Origin: Candidatus Merdivicinus excrementipullorum
GTDB lineage: Bacteria; Bacillota; Clostridia; Oscillospirales; Ruminococcaceae
DNA length: 59,275 nucleotides
Assembly: GCA_018716725.1 (NCBI GenBank)
Contig: DVJP01000080.1
Span: 1-59,275 of the forward strand
Direction of reading: 5' to 3'
In this document: positions 34,867-43,340 of the stretch, in pieces
Position numbering within the stretch: the stretch's first letter is position 1
Layout of the letters: each line of letters begins with the position of its first letter
Translations under genes and position numbers: made by a program
The notes under the pieces: model-generated
What the model saw: the letters and a program-made list of their open reading frames with translations, nothing else
Told to the model about the DNA's origin: nothing
Database searches by the model: none

Positions 34867-35099
34867 TAGAAAAGGCGTCTGCCTTGTTCGAGCAAGTACA
34901 GTTTCTTTAAATCCGAACATTTATTGAAAAGGGAATCTTTGCTCCGTATGCGGGATGCAGACCTCCCGGCCCCTGCTTTGACTGGGGTTGGATGAAGGGA
35001 GCGCGATGTATATGGGCGGATACCCACCTGCTGAGAAGCGGGTTTATAACACTGTACGACGGCAAGGTGGAGTTACAAAAAATCCTGCTTGCAGGTTTT
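34867..35099 (+). ncRNA. ssrS: 6S RNA
   Basis: A noncoding transcript between a perfect promoter and an intrinsic terminator. Its ends pair into a long interrupted stem (TGCCTTG/CAAGG, GTACAG/CTGTAC), leaving a large central bubble. The block CACCTGCTGAGAAGCGGG followed by TTATAAC and TGTACGACGGCA is the conserved 3' part of 6S RNA (compare GAGAAGC...GCGACGAC in E. coli). 6S RNA mimics an open promoter and binds sigma-70-type RNA polymerase in slow growth. Exact ends are estimated. Confidence 0.8.
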
Positions 35100-35139
35100 T
35101 AAAATCCCTCGCTTCAGGCGGGGGATTTTGTTTTAGAGA
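35077..35139 (+). terminator. Tandem terminators after 6S RNA
   Basis: AAAATCCTGC-TT-GCAGGTTTTT (to 35100), then AAAATCCCTCGC...GCGGGGGATTTTGTTTT (35102-35136). The second ends 20 bases before the tcdA start. Confidence 0.8.
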
Positions 35140-35156
35140 CAATAGGAGGAACATAC

Positions 35157-35867
35157 ATGGCAAACTGGCAGGACCGGCAGGAGCTTTTGTTAGGGAAAGA
35201 AGCCTGCCAAAGGCTTGCGGCCGCCCGGGTGGCGGTCATCGGCTTAGGGGGCGTGGGCGGCGCCTGCGCGGAGGGTCTGGCCCGGGCCGGAATCGGGACG
35301 CTTTTGCTGGTGGACCACGACACTGTGGACATCACCAACTTAAACCGCCAGCTGCTGGCCACCCGGCAGACGGTGGGGAAGGGCAAGGCGGAGGCAGCCC
35401 GGGAACGGGTTCTTTCCATCAACCCGGACTGCAAGGCGGTCTCTCTGCCGGTTTTTTACGGGGAGGACACGGCCGAGCAGGTCTTTGCCTTCCGGCCGGA
35501 TTATGTGGTGGACTGCATCGATACGGTGACGGCCAAGCTCCATTTGGCGGCGCAGTGCCGGGAGCGGGGAATTCCCCTGCTTATGGCCTTGGGCACGGGA
35601 AACCGCCTGGACCCCTCGGCCTTCCGCATCGGAACCATTGAGGACACAGCCAAAACCGGCGCAGGCTGCGGATTGGCCCGGGTCATGCGCCGGGAACTGA
35701 AAAAGCGGGGGATCACCGGCCAAAAAGTGCTGTATTCCCTGGAACCGGCGGCTAAAACCGTGGTGGAAGGCGGCGGCCGGTACGCGCCGGGAAGCCTTTC
35801 CGTCTGCCCGCCCGCCGCCGGGTTCCTCATGGCCTCCCAGGTGCTCCGGGAGATTGGAGGGTTTTGA
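35157..35867 (+). CDS. tcdA: tRNA threonylcarbamoyladenosine dehydratase
   Basis: A 236-residue E1/ThiF-like protein: VAVIGLGGVGGACAEGLARAG (ATP site), DHDTVDITNLNRQ, VDCIDTVTAKL and DTAKTGAGCGLARVMRRELKKRG, characteristic of TcdA (CsdL/YgdL). It uses ATP to cyclise t6A37 to ct6A37 in ANN-reading tRNAs. Start after AGGAGGAACATAC. Its stop is two bases before the next ATG, so they form an operon. Promoter not clear; it may depend on read-through of the 6S terminators. Confidence 0.92.
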   Translation: MANWQDRQELLLGKEACQRLAAARVAVIGLGGVGGACAEGLARAGIGTLLLVDHDTVDITNLNRQLLATRQTVGKGKAEAARERVLSINPDCKAVSLPVFYGEDTAEQVFAFRPDYVVDCIDTVTAKLHLAAQCRERGIPLLMALGTGNRLDPSAFRIGTIEDTAKTGAGCGLARVMRRELKKRGITGQKVLYSLEPAAKTVVEGGGRYAPGSLSVCPPAAGFLMASQVLREIGGF

Positions 35868-35869
35868 AG

Positions 35870-36565
35870 ATGAAAAAAATTGGATTGCTCTGCCCCAGCG
35901 ATACCGAGCTTGCCCCTTTTTTGCCCTGTATCGAAGGGCGTTCCCGTTCTGAGGCGGCTATGCTGGAGGTTTGGGAAGGGGAACTCTGGGGCTTTCCGGC
36001 CGCGGCCCTTTATAGCGGCGTCTGCAAGGTCAACGCGGCGGTTGCCGCTCAAATTCTCATCAGCCAGTATCAGGCGGACGCAGTGATTTTGTCGGGAGTC
36101 GCAGGCGGTTTGGATGAATCTGTCCGGGTTTTGGATACGGTCATCCCGGAACAGTGCGCCTACCACGACGTTTCCCCGGACATTTTGACGGAATTCCACC
36201 CCTGGATGCCCTCCGTCTGGTTCCCCGCCGACCCCCAGCTGCTGGATGCGGCCCGCCGGGCCGGGCAGAAAGCCGGTTTCCCGGTAAAATTCGGATCCCT
36301 GGTGACGGGGGAGCAGTTTATTGAGGAGGGGGAGCGCAGGCGGCTCCGGGAGGAATTTTCCCCCTTGGCAGTGGACATGGAAACGGCTGCCGCCGCCCAC
36401 GTCTGCTATGTGAACAAAACCCCTTTCCTGGCGGTTCGCACCATCACCGATACGGAACAGGAGGACGGCCAGGAGAACTTCGAGCTGAACTGTGAACAGG
36501 CGGCCGCCCGGGCCAAGGATATGGTACGGCTGATTTTGGAAGAATGGAAAAACGGAATTCTCTGA
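35870..36565 (+). CDS. mtnN: 5'-Methylthioadenosine/S-adenosylhomocysteine nucleosidase
   Basis: A 231-residue MTAN/Pfs protein: AAALYSGVCKVNAAVAAQIL, ILSGVAGGLDESV, FGSLVTGEQFI and VDMETAAAAHVCY, with the catalytic Asp in RTITDTEQEDG near the end. It splits MTA and SAH, recycling the by-products of SAM chemistry. ATG 35870 is nine bases after GGAGG; a TTG at 35864 is too close. It overlaps the ribosome region of the next gene. Confidence 0.92.
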   Translation: MKKIGLLCPSDTELAPFLPCIEGRSRSEAAMLEVWEGELWGFPAAALYSGVCKVNAAVAAQILISQYQADAVILSGVAGGLDESVRVLDTVIPEQCAYHDVSPDILTEFHPWMPSVWFPADPQLLDAARRAGQKAGFPVKFGSLVTGEQFIEEGERRRLREEFSPLAVDMETAAAAHVCYVNKTPFLAVRTITDTEQEDGQENFELNCEQAAARAKDMVRLILEEWKNGIL

Positions 36566-36582
36566 AAAGAAAGGATGGTTTC

Positions 36583-37497
36583 ATGAAACAGATTCTCATT
36601 GGCGGGAAAATCCCGGCTTCGGCCATTTCCCTGGGGTGCATGCGCATCAGCGGCATGTCCAAAAAGGATGCGGAAAAATTACTCCGCACCGCAATTGACG
36701 AGGGCATCAACTTCTTTGACCATGCGGATATTTACGGCGGCGGCAAGTCGGAGGAGGTCTTTGCAGACGCACTTTCCGACACTCCCTCCCTGCGGGACAA
36801 AATCCTCATCCAGAGCAAATGCGCCATCCACGACGGGATCTACGACTTTTCCAAGGAGCACATCCTCAAATCCGTGGAGGGAAGCTTAAAACGCCTGAAA
36901 ACCGACCACCTGGATTTCCTGCTTCTCCACCGCCCCGACACCCTTATGGAGCCGGAGGAAGTGGCCGAGGCCTTCTCCCAGTTGAAATCCAGCGGCAAGG
37001 TGCTCCATTTCGGCGTCAGCAACCAAAAGCCCCTGCAAATGGAACTGTTAAACCGCTGTTTGGACGAAAAACTCCTGGTGAACCAGCTCCAGCTGTCCCT
37101 CTGCCATACCGGCATGATGGATTCCGGCCTAAACGTCAATATGCAGATCGACCGGGCCAGGGATCTGGACGGCTCCGTTTTGGAATACTGCCGCCTAAAC
37201 CAGGTGACCATCCAGGCTTGGTCCCCCTTCCAGTACGGGTTCTTTGAGGGCGTTTTCATTGGGAGTGAAAAATTCCCGGAACTGAACAAAGCCCTGGACC
37301 GCCTGGCGGAACAGTACAACGTGACCCCCTCCGCCATTGCCATTGCCTGGATCCTCCGGCACCCCGCCAAAATCCAGGCAATCCTGGGCACTACCAATGT
37401 TCAGCGGGTGAAAGATATCTGCAAAGCTTCGGAAGTGGAACTGACCCGCATGGAGTGGTACGAGCTTTACAAAGCGGCCGGCAACCAGCTGCCGTAA
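36583..37497 (+). CDS. Aldo/keto reductase (YcsN/YdhF-like)
   Basis: A 304-residue TIM-barrel oxidoreductase: ISLGCMRISG, the catalytic block FFDHADIYGGGKSEEVFADAL (Asp, Tyr), LIQSKCAI (Lys), LDFLLLHRPD (His) and a C-terminal NADPH-binding block PAKIQAILGTTNVQRVKDIC. Substrate unknown. ATG 36583 with AAAGG eight bases before it is chosen over 36544, which would overlap the previous gene. Confidence 0.9.
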   Translation: MKQILIGGKIPASAISLGCMRISGMSKKDAEKLLRTAIDEGINFFDHADIYGGGKSEEVFADALSDTPSLRDKILIQSKCAIHDGIYDFSKEHILKSVEGSLKRLKTDHLDFLLLHRPDTLMEPEEVAEAFSQLKSSGKVLHFGVSNQKPLQMELLNRCLDEKLLVNQLQLSLCHTGMMDSGLNVNMQIDRARDLDGSVLEYCRLNQVTIQAWSPFQYGFFEGVFIGSEKFPELNKALDRLAEQYNVTPSAIAIAWILRHPAKIQAILGTTNVQRVKDICKASEVELTRMEWYELYKAAGNQLP

Positions 37498-37513
37498 AAA
37501 AGGAGCAGTTATT

Positions 37514-38353
37514 TTGTACAAACTCATTGCAACAGATTTAGACGGAACTTTATTTAACAGCCGGGGAGAGGTTTCGGAGGGCAACCGCCGGGCCATCCAA
37601 AAAGCGGTGGAGCAGGGGGTAAAATTCGTCCTCTGCTCCGGCCGCGCCCCCTACGAGGGGGTTTCCGCTTTGGGGGAGGAGCTGGGCCTTGCCTGCCCCG
37701 GGAATTATTACATTTGCTGCAGCGGCGGCTTGATTGTGGAAGCGGATACCTTAAAAATTGCCGCCGGGAATTTCCTGCCCAAGGAAACGGCCCGGGAGCT
37801 GCTCCGCATCGGAGAAGGTTTTTTCGCGGATATGGGCAATGCCGCCGTCCGGCTCCACACCACGGAAAAAATGTACGCCAAAAACCGGGAGGTCTGGGAC
37901 AACGACCTGGAACAGCGCACAGGCAGGCAATTCCTGCCCCTGCCGGAGGACATCCGGGAGGTGGAAGGGGAAATCACCAAGATGCTGTTTTTGTCCCGGG
38001 AGGAGGGCTACGCCATGCGGTTTTACGACCGGATGGAAGCGGTCCTGCCGGAAGGGGCTTTGGGCTACCGGATGCCGCCTGCACTTGCGGAATATGTTTC
38101 CGCAAACGCCAACAAAGGCCGGGCGGTGGGGCAGCTGGCTGCAATTTTAGGGCTTTCCCCGGAGGAAACCGTCTGCGTGGGGGACGGCTGGAACGATATT
38201 TCCATGTTGGAAGCCGCCGGGCTCGGCGTGGCCGTCCGCAACGCCCCGGAGGACGTGGCCCGGCACGCGGACGTGGTTTTGGAGTACACTAACGACGAGG
38301 ACGCCGTGGCTAAAGCGCTGGAACGGTACTTTTTCGGCCTTGACAACCAATGA
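37514..38353 (+). CDS. Cof-type HAD phosphatase
   Basis: A 279-residue HAD-IIB hydrolase: motif I LIATDLDGTLFNSRG, motif II FVLCSGRAP, motif III Lys in NANKGRAVGQLA, motif IV VCVGDGWNDISMLEAAGLGV. Family members dephosphorylate sugar phosphates or FMN-type compounds. TTG start, eight bases after AAGGAG. Its last codons hold the -35 of the trpS promoter. Confidence 0.9.
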   Translation: MYKLIATDLDGTLFNSRGEVSEGNRRAIQKAVEQGVKFVLCSGRAPYEGVSALGEELGLACPGNYYICCSGGLIVEADTLKIAAGNFLPKETARELLRIGEGFFADMGNAAVRLHTTEKMYAKNREVWDNDLEQRTGRQFLPLPEDIREVEGEITKMLFLSREEGYAMRFYDRMEAVLPEGALGYRMPPALAEYVSANANKGRAVGQLAAILGLSPEETVCVGDGWNDISMLEAAGLGVAVRNAPEDVARHADVVLEYTNDEDAVAKALERYFFGLDNQ

Positions 38354-38368
38354 AGAACGTGCTATACT
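38340..38368 (+). promoter_or_regulatory. Promoter of the T-box/trpS unit
   Basis: TTGACA (38340-38345), 17 bases, TATACT (38363-38368). Confidence 0.8.
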
Positions 38369-38373
38369 GTTGG

Positions 38374-38670
38374 CATATGAAAACCGATGACTGAGAAGAG
38401 TAACCGGCTGTAATGCCTTTTCAGAGAGCCGCGGATGGTGGAAGCGCGGCAGGGAAATGCCGGCGAATGGACTCAAGCAGGGCGGGAAGAACGGCAGTTT
38501 TGCCTAGTAATACCCGACGGGCATCCCTCCCGTTATCCGGGGAAACGCATCAACCGGTGCGAATGAGCGGGCGAAAGGCGGAGGTTCCGCCGCGCCAATT
38601 TGGGTGGTACCGCAGAAGTTTTCCGGCTTCTGTCCCATGGATTTTCCTGGGGCAGGAGCTGTTTTTATTT
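38374..38670 (+). promoter_or_regulatory. T-box riboswitch, tryptophan-specific
   Basis: A leader of about 300 bases before trpS with AGAGAGCCGCGG and GGTGGAAGCGCGG (stem I), specifier codon TGG (38468-38470, before ACTC), and the T-box TGGTACCGC (38605-38613). An 11-base-pair terminator stem (CTTCTGTCCCA 38627-38637 with TGGGGCAGGAG 38648-38658) and TTTTTATTT follow. Uncharged tRNA-Trp would favour the antiterminator and switch trpS on. Confidence 0.93.
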
Positions 38671-38700
38671 GGCCGGTTGGCAAGAAAGGGGATTTTTCAG

Positions 38701-39699
38701 ATGGAAGAACAGAAAAAGAAAGTGATTTTAAGCGGCATTCAGCCCACCGGCATCTTTACCCTGGGCAATTACCTGGGGGCGGTCCGCAACTGGGCCAAGA
38801 TGCAGGAGGATTTCCACAGCGCCTATATGATCGCCGATCTCCACGCCCTGACCGTCCGGCAGGAACCGGCGGATTTCCGCAAACGCATCCTGTCCTGCTA
38901 CGCCCTGCTTTTAGCCTGCGGCGTGGACCCGGAAAAGAGCATCGCATTTATCCAGAGCCATGTGCCCGCCCACTCCCAGTTAAGCTGGGTTTTGTCCTGC
39001 AACACCCAGTTCGGCGAACTTTCCCGCATGACCCAGTTTAAGGACAAAGCCGCCCAGCACGCCGACAACATCAACGCCGGCCTGTTTACCTACCCGTCCC
39101 TGATGGCGGCGGACATTCTCCTTTACCAGGCGGATTTGGTGCCCGTGGGCGTGGACCAGAAACAGCACCTGGAGCTGACCCGGGACATTGCCAACCGCTT
39201 TAACGGCGTTTACGGCAATACTTTCACCATCCCGGAAGCCTACACCGCCCAGGGGGCAAAAATCATGTCCCTGGCGGACCCCACCAAGAAAATGTCCAAA
39301 TCCGATCCCAACCCCAACGGATGCATCCTGATTCTGGACGAACCCGGCGCCATTGTTAAGAAATTCAAACGGGCCGTCACCGACTCCGACATGGAGGTCT
39401 GCTATAGAGAAGGCAAGGACGGCATCAACAACCTGATGACCATTTATTCCGCCGTCACCGGCCTTTCCATGGACCAGATCACCGCGGATTTTGCCGGGAA
39501 GGGCTACGGCGATTTCAAGGCCGCTGTGGGCGAAGCCGTGGCCGAGCACCTGCGGCCTGTCCGGGAACGCTATAACGACCTGATGAACAACAAGGACTAC
39601 CTGGTGGAATGCTACCGCAAAGGGGCGGAGCAGGCTGAGCGCATCGCCCGCCGCACCCTGGACAAGGTGTACAAAAAAGTTGGATTGCTGGCCAAATAA
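38701..39699 (+). CDS. trpS: Tryptophanyl-tRNA synthetase
   Basis: A 332-residue class Ic synthetase: SGIQPTGIFTLGNYLGAVRN carries the HIGH-like signature (TLGN), ADLHALTV and the KMSKS loop KKMSKSDPNPNG. ATG 38701 follows AAAGGGG; longer frames upstream run through the T-box and are not coding. Controlled by the Trp T-box just upstream. Confidence 0.97.
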   Translation: MEEQKKKVILSGIQPTGIFTLGNYLGAVRNWAKMQEDFHSAYMIADLHALTVRQEPADFRKRILSCYALLLACGVDPEKSIAFIQSHVPAHSQLSWVLSCNTQFGELSRMTQFKDKAAQHADNINAGLFTYPSLMAADILLYQADLVPVGVDQKQHLELTRDIANRFNGVYGNTFTIPEAYTAQGAKIMSLADPTKKMSKSDPNPNGCILILDEPGAIVKKFKRAVTDSDMEVCYREGKDGINNLMTIYSAVTGLSMDQITADFAGKGYGDFKAAVGEAVAEHLRPVRERYNDLMNNKDYLVECYRKGAEQAERIARRTLDKVYKKVGLLAK

Positions 39700-39716
39700 A
39701 CGGCGTCCCGCCGGTC

Positions 39717-39747
39717 TTGACATGGAGCGCACTCCAGGGGTTATACT
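39717..39747 (+). promoter_or_regulatory. MerR-type promoter/operator before the DUF3737 gene
   Basis: TTGACA (39717-39722) and TATACT (39742-39747) are 19 bases apart, too long for unaided sigma-A. The spacer starts with the palindrome TGGAGCGCACTCCA (39723-39736). This is the geometry of MerR-family activators, which twist the DNA. A sister site is at 46809-46839. Confidence 0.75.
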
Positions 39748-39778
39748 GTATTTACAGCAACCACAAGGAGGACCTTTC

Positions 39779-40636
39779 ATGAAAACATATATCCGGCAAA
39801 AAACCTTTGACGAAGAACGCGCTCTTTACCATCTGGAGGACGCGGAAGTGGAAAACTGCACCTTTGCAGGCCCGGCGGACGGGGAGTCCGCTTTAAAGGA
39901 GAGCCGCCGCGTTGCGGTGCGGGACTGCGCCTTCAGCCTGCGGTACCCCCTTTGGCACGCCCGGGATTTTGAGCTGATCCAGTCCGCTTTGGACGCCGGC
40001 GTCCGCGCCCCCATCTGGTACGCCGTTAATGGAAAAATTGCGGGCTGCACCATAGAAGGGGTAAAGTGCCTGCGGGAGTGCGAAAATATCCGGGTGGAGG
40101 ACAGCACGGTCCTCTCCCCGGAATTCGGCTGGAAATGCCGGGGGGTGGAAATCGCCCGTTCCCGGATTGAATCCGAATACCTTCTGTTTGACAGCAGCGG
40201 CGTGGAAATCCACCGGCTGGAAATGAAGGGGAAATACTCCTTCCAGTACATAAAGGACCTGCACATCCGGGATTCCAACCTGGACACCAAGGACGCATTC
40301 TGGCACAGCCGGAATGTGACGGTGGAAAATTCCGTGGTGAAAGGGGAGTACTTAGGCTGGTTTTCCGACGGCCTGACCTTGATCCGCTGCAAAATCATCG
40401 GCACCCAGCCCCTTTGCTACTGCAAGAACTTAAAGCTCATCGACTGCACCATGGAGGGCGCAGACTTAGCCTTTGAGTATTCGGACGTGGAAGCGGACAT
40501 CCGGGGCCATATCGACTCGGTGAAAAACCCCCGTTCCGGCCGGATTACGGCGGACAGCGTGGGGGAAGTCATCCGGGAGGACGCCGTTATGGAGTGCACC
40601 GGGCAGGTTTTGCTGCGGGATGGAAAAATATTATAA
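39779..40636 (+). CDS. DUF3737 family beta-helix protein
   Basis: A 285-residue cytoplasmic protein of the DUF3737 family. Repeating short strands (CTIEGVKCLRECENIRVEDS, HIRDSNLDTKDAFWHSRNVT, LIRCKIIGTQPLCYCKNLKL) indicate a right-handed beta-helix. The function of the family is unknown; in firmicutes it often lies near aldo/keto reductases or MerR regulators. Start seven bases after AAGGAGG. Under the MerR-type promoter, alone before the glycosidase operon. Confidence 0.85.
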   Translation: MKTYIRQKTFDEERALYHLEDAEVENCTFAGPADGESALKESRRVAVRDCAFSLRYPLWHARDFELIQSALDAGVRAPIWYAVNGKIAGCTIEGVKCLRECENIRVEDSTVLSPEFGWKCRGVEIARSRIESEYLLFDSSGVEIHRLEMKGKYSFQYIKDLHIRDSNLDTKDAFWHSRNVTVENSVVKGEYLGWFSDGLTLIRCKIIGTQPLCYCKNLKLIDCTMEGADLAFEYSDVEADIRGHIDSVKNPRSGRITADSVGEVIREDAVMECTGQVLLRDGKIL

Positions 40637-40655
40637 AAAATCCGATTTTTGTGCC

Positions 40656-40709
40656 TTGTAAAAAATTTCGTTTGTGATATAATATCCACAGTGCCCGCGG
40701 TAAGCGGGC
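40656..40709 (+). promoter_or_regulatory. Promoter and leader hairpin of the GH3-GH38 operon
   Basis: TTGTAA (40656-40661), 16 bases, TATAAT (40678-40683), then hairpin GCCCGC-GGTAA-GCGGGC (40693-40709) right after the expected start of transcription. Confidence 0.6.
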
Positions 40710-40733
40710 TCTTTCAATGAAGGAGCATTTTTT

Positions 40734-43322
40734 ATGACGTACAAATTTCAGGACAAAACCCTTTCCATTGAGGAAAGAATCGACGATTTGCTTGGGCGGA
40801 TGACCTTAGAGGAAAAGGTCCGCCAGATGGACATTTACGCCGGAACGGAATTCCAGGATCAAAACGGGAATTTCCAGATGGACAAGCTGCTGGAGGTTTC
40901 CGGGGAAGAAGGCCTGGGCTGCCTTCAGAACCGCTATTCCTCCGCGGAAGCCAACAACGAGATCCAGCGCCGGGTCATGGAGCATTCCCGCCTGCCCATT
41001 CCCGTCTTATTCAGCGAGGAAGCTTTGCACGGCCTCATTTGGCCCGGCTGCACCGTGTTCCCCCAGCAGCTGGCCCTGGCCGCCACCTTTGAGCCGTCTT
41101 TGGCCAAAGAGCAGGGGCACGCCATCGCTTCCGAATGCCGGAGCCTTGGCATCCACGAAACCTGGTCGCCGGTGCTGGACCTGGCCCGGGACCCCAGATG
41201 GGGCCGGGTGGAGGAAGGCTACGGTGAGGACACCTACCTGGCCTCCCGCTTTGCGGAAAATATGGTCAAGGGCCTTCAGGGGGACGACCTGACCCGGCCG
41301 GATACCATGGTGGCCGAGGTCAAGCATTTTTCCGGCTACGGCGCGCCCACCGGCGGCTTAAACTGCGCCCCCGCCATGATGGGCCGCCACGAGCACGAGT
41401 TCTACTGCCTGCCGGTATTTGAAGCGGCCTTCAAGGCCGGCGCCCTGAACGCCATGTGTTCCTATAACTCCATTGACGGGGTGCCCGTTGCCTGCGACCG
41501 GAGCATTTTGACGGATCAGCTCCGGGGCAAGCTGGGGATGCGGGGCTTTGTCCGGGCGGATATGACCGCCGTAGCCATGCTCCACACCTGCCACTTTGTG
41601 GCCAGAACCCCTAAAGAAGCCATGAAAATGGGGGTCCAGGCCGGGGTGGATATGCAGCTTTACGACTTCCCCCACGACGTCTATCAGAAGGGCCTGCTGG
41701 AGCTGGTCCGGGATGGGGAGCTGGAGGAAGCTGTCATTGACCAGTCGGTCCGCCGGATTCTGCGGGTGAAATTCATGCTGGGGCTGTTTGAGAATCCCTT
41801 CACCGACGAATCCCTGTCCAAAAAGGTGGTGCACTGCGAGGAGCATGTGGACACCGCCCGGAAAGTGGCGGAAAAGGCCATTTGCCTTCTGAAAAACCAG
41901 AACGGCCTCCTGCCTTTGAAAAAGGATATTGGAACAATCGCCGTTATCGGCCCCAGCGCCGCTGTGCCGCGCTTTGGGGATTACAGCGCCCCCGGCGAGT
42001 GCAAAGCCGCGGTTTCGGTGCTGGACGGCATCAAAGGCATGGTTTCGGATCAGACAAAGGTCCTTTACGCCCGGGGCTGCCACATTTTGGAAAGCCAAAT
42101 GATGCCTGTGCCCACAGCCTGGCTCCGGACCCCTCAAGGGGAACCCGGCCTTCAGGGGGAATACTTCAACGGCCAGGATTTCAGCGGGGAGCCGGTTGTC
42201 ACCCGCATTGACCCCTCCATCCACTTCAACTGGATTTACACCCAGCCCGGCGACGGCATCGACGCCGGCTGCTTCGGCGTCCGCTGGACAGGGTCTGTTG
42301 TGCCGACCGAGGATTTTGACGGCTTCATCGGCTTAAGCAGCATGGACAGCATGCGCCTTTGGATTGACGGGGAACTGATTGTGGACCGCTGGCAGAACAG
42401 CGAAGCGGAAAGCAGCCGGGAAGTTCACTGGAAAGCCGGGGAACGCCACGACGTTAAGGTGGAATTTATCAACGACCAGCGGGGCGTCCGGGTGATTTTG
42501 GGATACAGCTACGGCGAAAACGACATGGAAGAAGCCGTCCGGGCCGCCAAACAGGCGGATGTGGCGGTAGTTGTCGTGGGCGACGATGAAACCACCTGCG
42601 GCGAGAACCTGGACCGGGCCGATTTGGATTTGCCCGGCCGCCAGAAGGAACTGGTGCGGAGAATCAGCGAAACCGGCACGCCGGTGGTGCTGGTGCTCCA
42701 GACGGGCCGTCCGGTTTCCATTGTCTGGGAAAGCGAGCACATCCCCGCCATCCTGGAAGCCTGGACCATCGGCGAACAGGGCGGTACCGCCATTGCCGAA
42801 ACCCTGTTCGGCGACTGCAACCCCGGCGGACGCCTGCCCATGTCCTTCCCCAAATCCGTGGGGCAGCTGCCGGTTCACTACAACCGCCGCCCCTTCGGCG
42901 CTGTCAAATATGTGGAAATGGACTGGAACCCCCTCTACCCCTTCGGCTACGGCTTAAGCTACACCAAATTCCAGTACAGCAATTTCCGGCTGTCCAAGGA
43001 AACCATTGCAAAAGACGGGGAAGTGGAAGTTTCCCTGGATGTGACCAACGTGGGGGATGTTTACGGCGAGGACGTGCCCCAGTTCTACATCCACGATGAA
43101 TACAGCAGCGTAGTGCGGCCCTATAAGGAGCTGGCGGGCTTTGAACGGGTGGGATTAAACCCCGGCGAAACCAAAACCGTCACCGTTGCCATCGGCCCCC
43201 GCCAGCTGCGGCTCTTAAACCGGGACTTCCAGTGGGAAGTGGAACCGGGCAATTTTACCATTATGGCCGGTTCCCACAGCTGCGACCTGCCCTTTGCCGC
43301 AACCCTGACCGTGACAGAGTAA
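40734..43322 (+). CDS. Glycoside hydrolase family 3 with PA14 insert
   Basis: An 862-residue beta-glycosidase without signal peptide. GH3 N-terminal barrel with LDLARDPRWGRVEEGYGED, KHFSGYG (Lys197-His198) and GFVRADM (Asp276, the likely nucleophile in place of the usual SDW). The alpha/beta C-terminal domain is split by a PA14 domain (about 460-600, GEYFNGQDFSG). It resumes with VVVVGDDETTCGENLDRADL and ends in a fibronectin III-like domain. Probably a beta-glucosidase or beta-xylosidase acting on imported oligosaccharides. First gene of an operon with a GH38-like enzyme. Confidence 0.92.
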   Translation: MTYKFQDKTLSIEERIDDLLGRMTLEEKVRQMDIYAGTEFQDQNGNFQMDKLLEVSGEEGLGCLQNRYSSAEANNEIQRRVMEHSRLPIPVLFSEEALHGLIWPGCTVFPQQLALAATFEPSLAKEQGHAIASECRSLGIHETWSPVLDLARDPRWGRVEEGYGEDTYLASRFAENMVKGLQGDDLTRPDTMVAEVKHFSGYGAPTGGLNCAPAMMGRHEHEFYCLPVFEAAFKAGALNAMCSYNSIDGVPVACDRSILTDQLRGKLGMRGFVRADMTAVAMLHTCHFVARTPKEAMKMGVQAGVDMQLYDFPHDVYQKGLLELVRDGELEEAVIDQSVRRILRVKFMLGLFENPFTDESLSKKVVHCEEHVDTARKVAEKAICLLKNQNGLLPLKKDIGTIAVIGPSAAVPRFGDYSAPGECKAAVSVLDGIKGMVSDQTKVLYARGCHILESQMMPVPTAWLRTPQGEPGLQGEYFNGQDFSGEPVVTRIDPSIHFNWIYTQPGDGIDAGCFGVRWTGSVVPTEDFDGFIGLSSMDSMRLWIDGELIVDRWQNSEAESSREVHWKAGERHDVKVEFINDQRGVRVILGYSYGENDMEEAVRAAKQADVAVVVVGDDETTCGENLDRADLDLPGRQKELVRRISETGTPVVLVLQTGRPVSIVWESEHIPAILEAWTIGEQGGTAIAETLFGDCNPGGRLPMSFPKSVGQLPVHYNRRPFGAVKYVEMDWNPLYPFGYGLSYTKFQYSNFRLSKETIAKDGEVEVSLDVTNVGDVYGEDVPQFYIHDEYSSVVRPYKELAGFERVGLNPGETKTVTVAIGPRQLRLLNRDFQWEVEPGNFTIMAGSHSCDLPFAATLTVTE

Positions 43323-43340
43323 TCATATAGGAGAAATCAA

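Noticed and set aside
38413-38700. N-terminal extension of trpS
   Set aside because: The extension would translate the T-box leader and its terminator; the ATG at 38701 has its own ribosome site.
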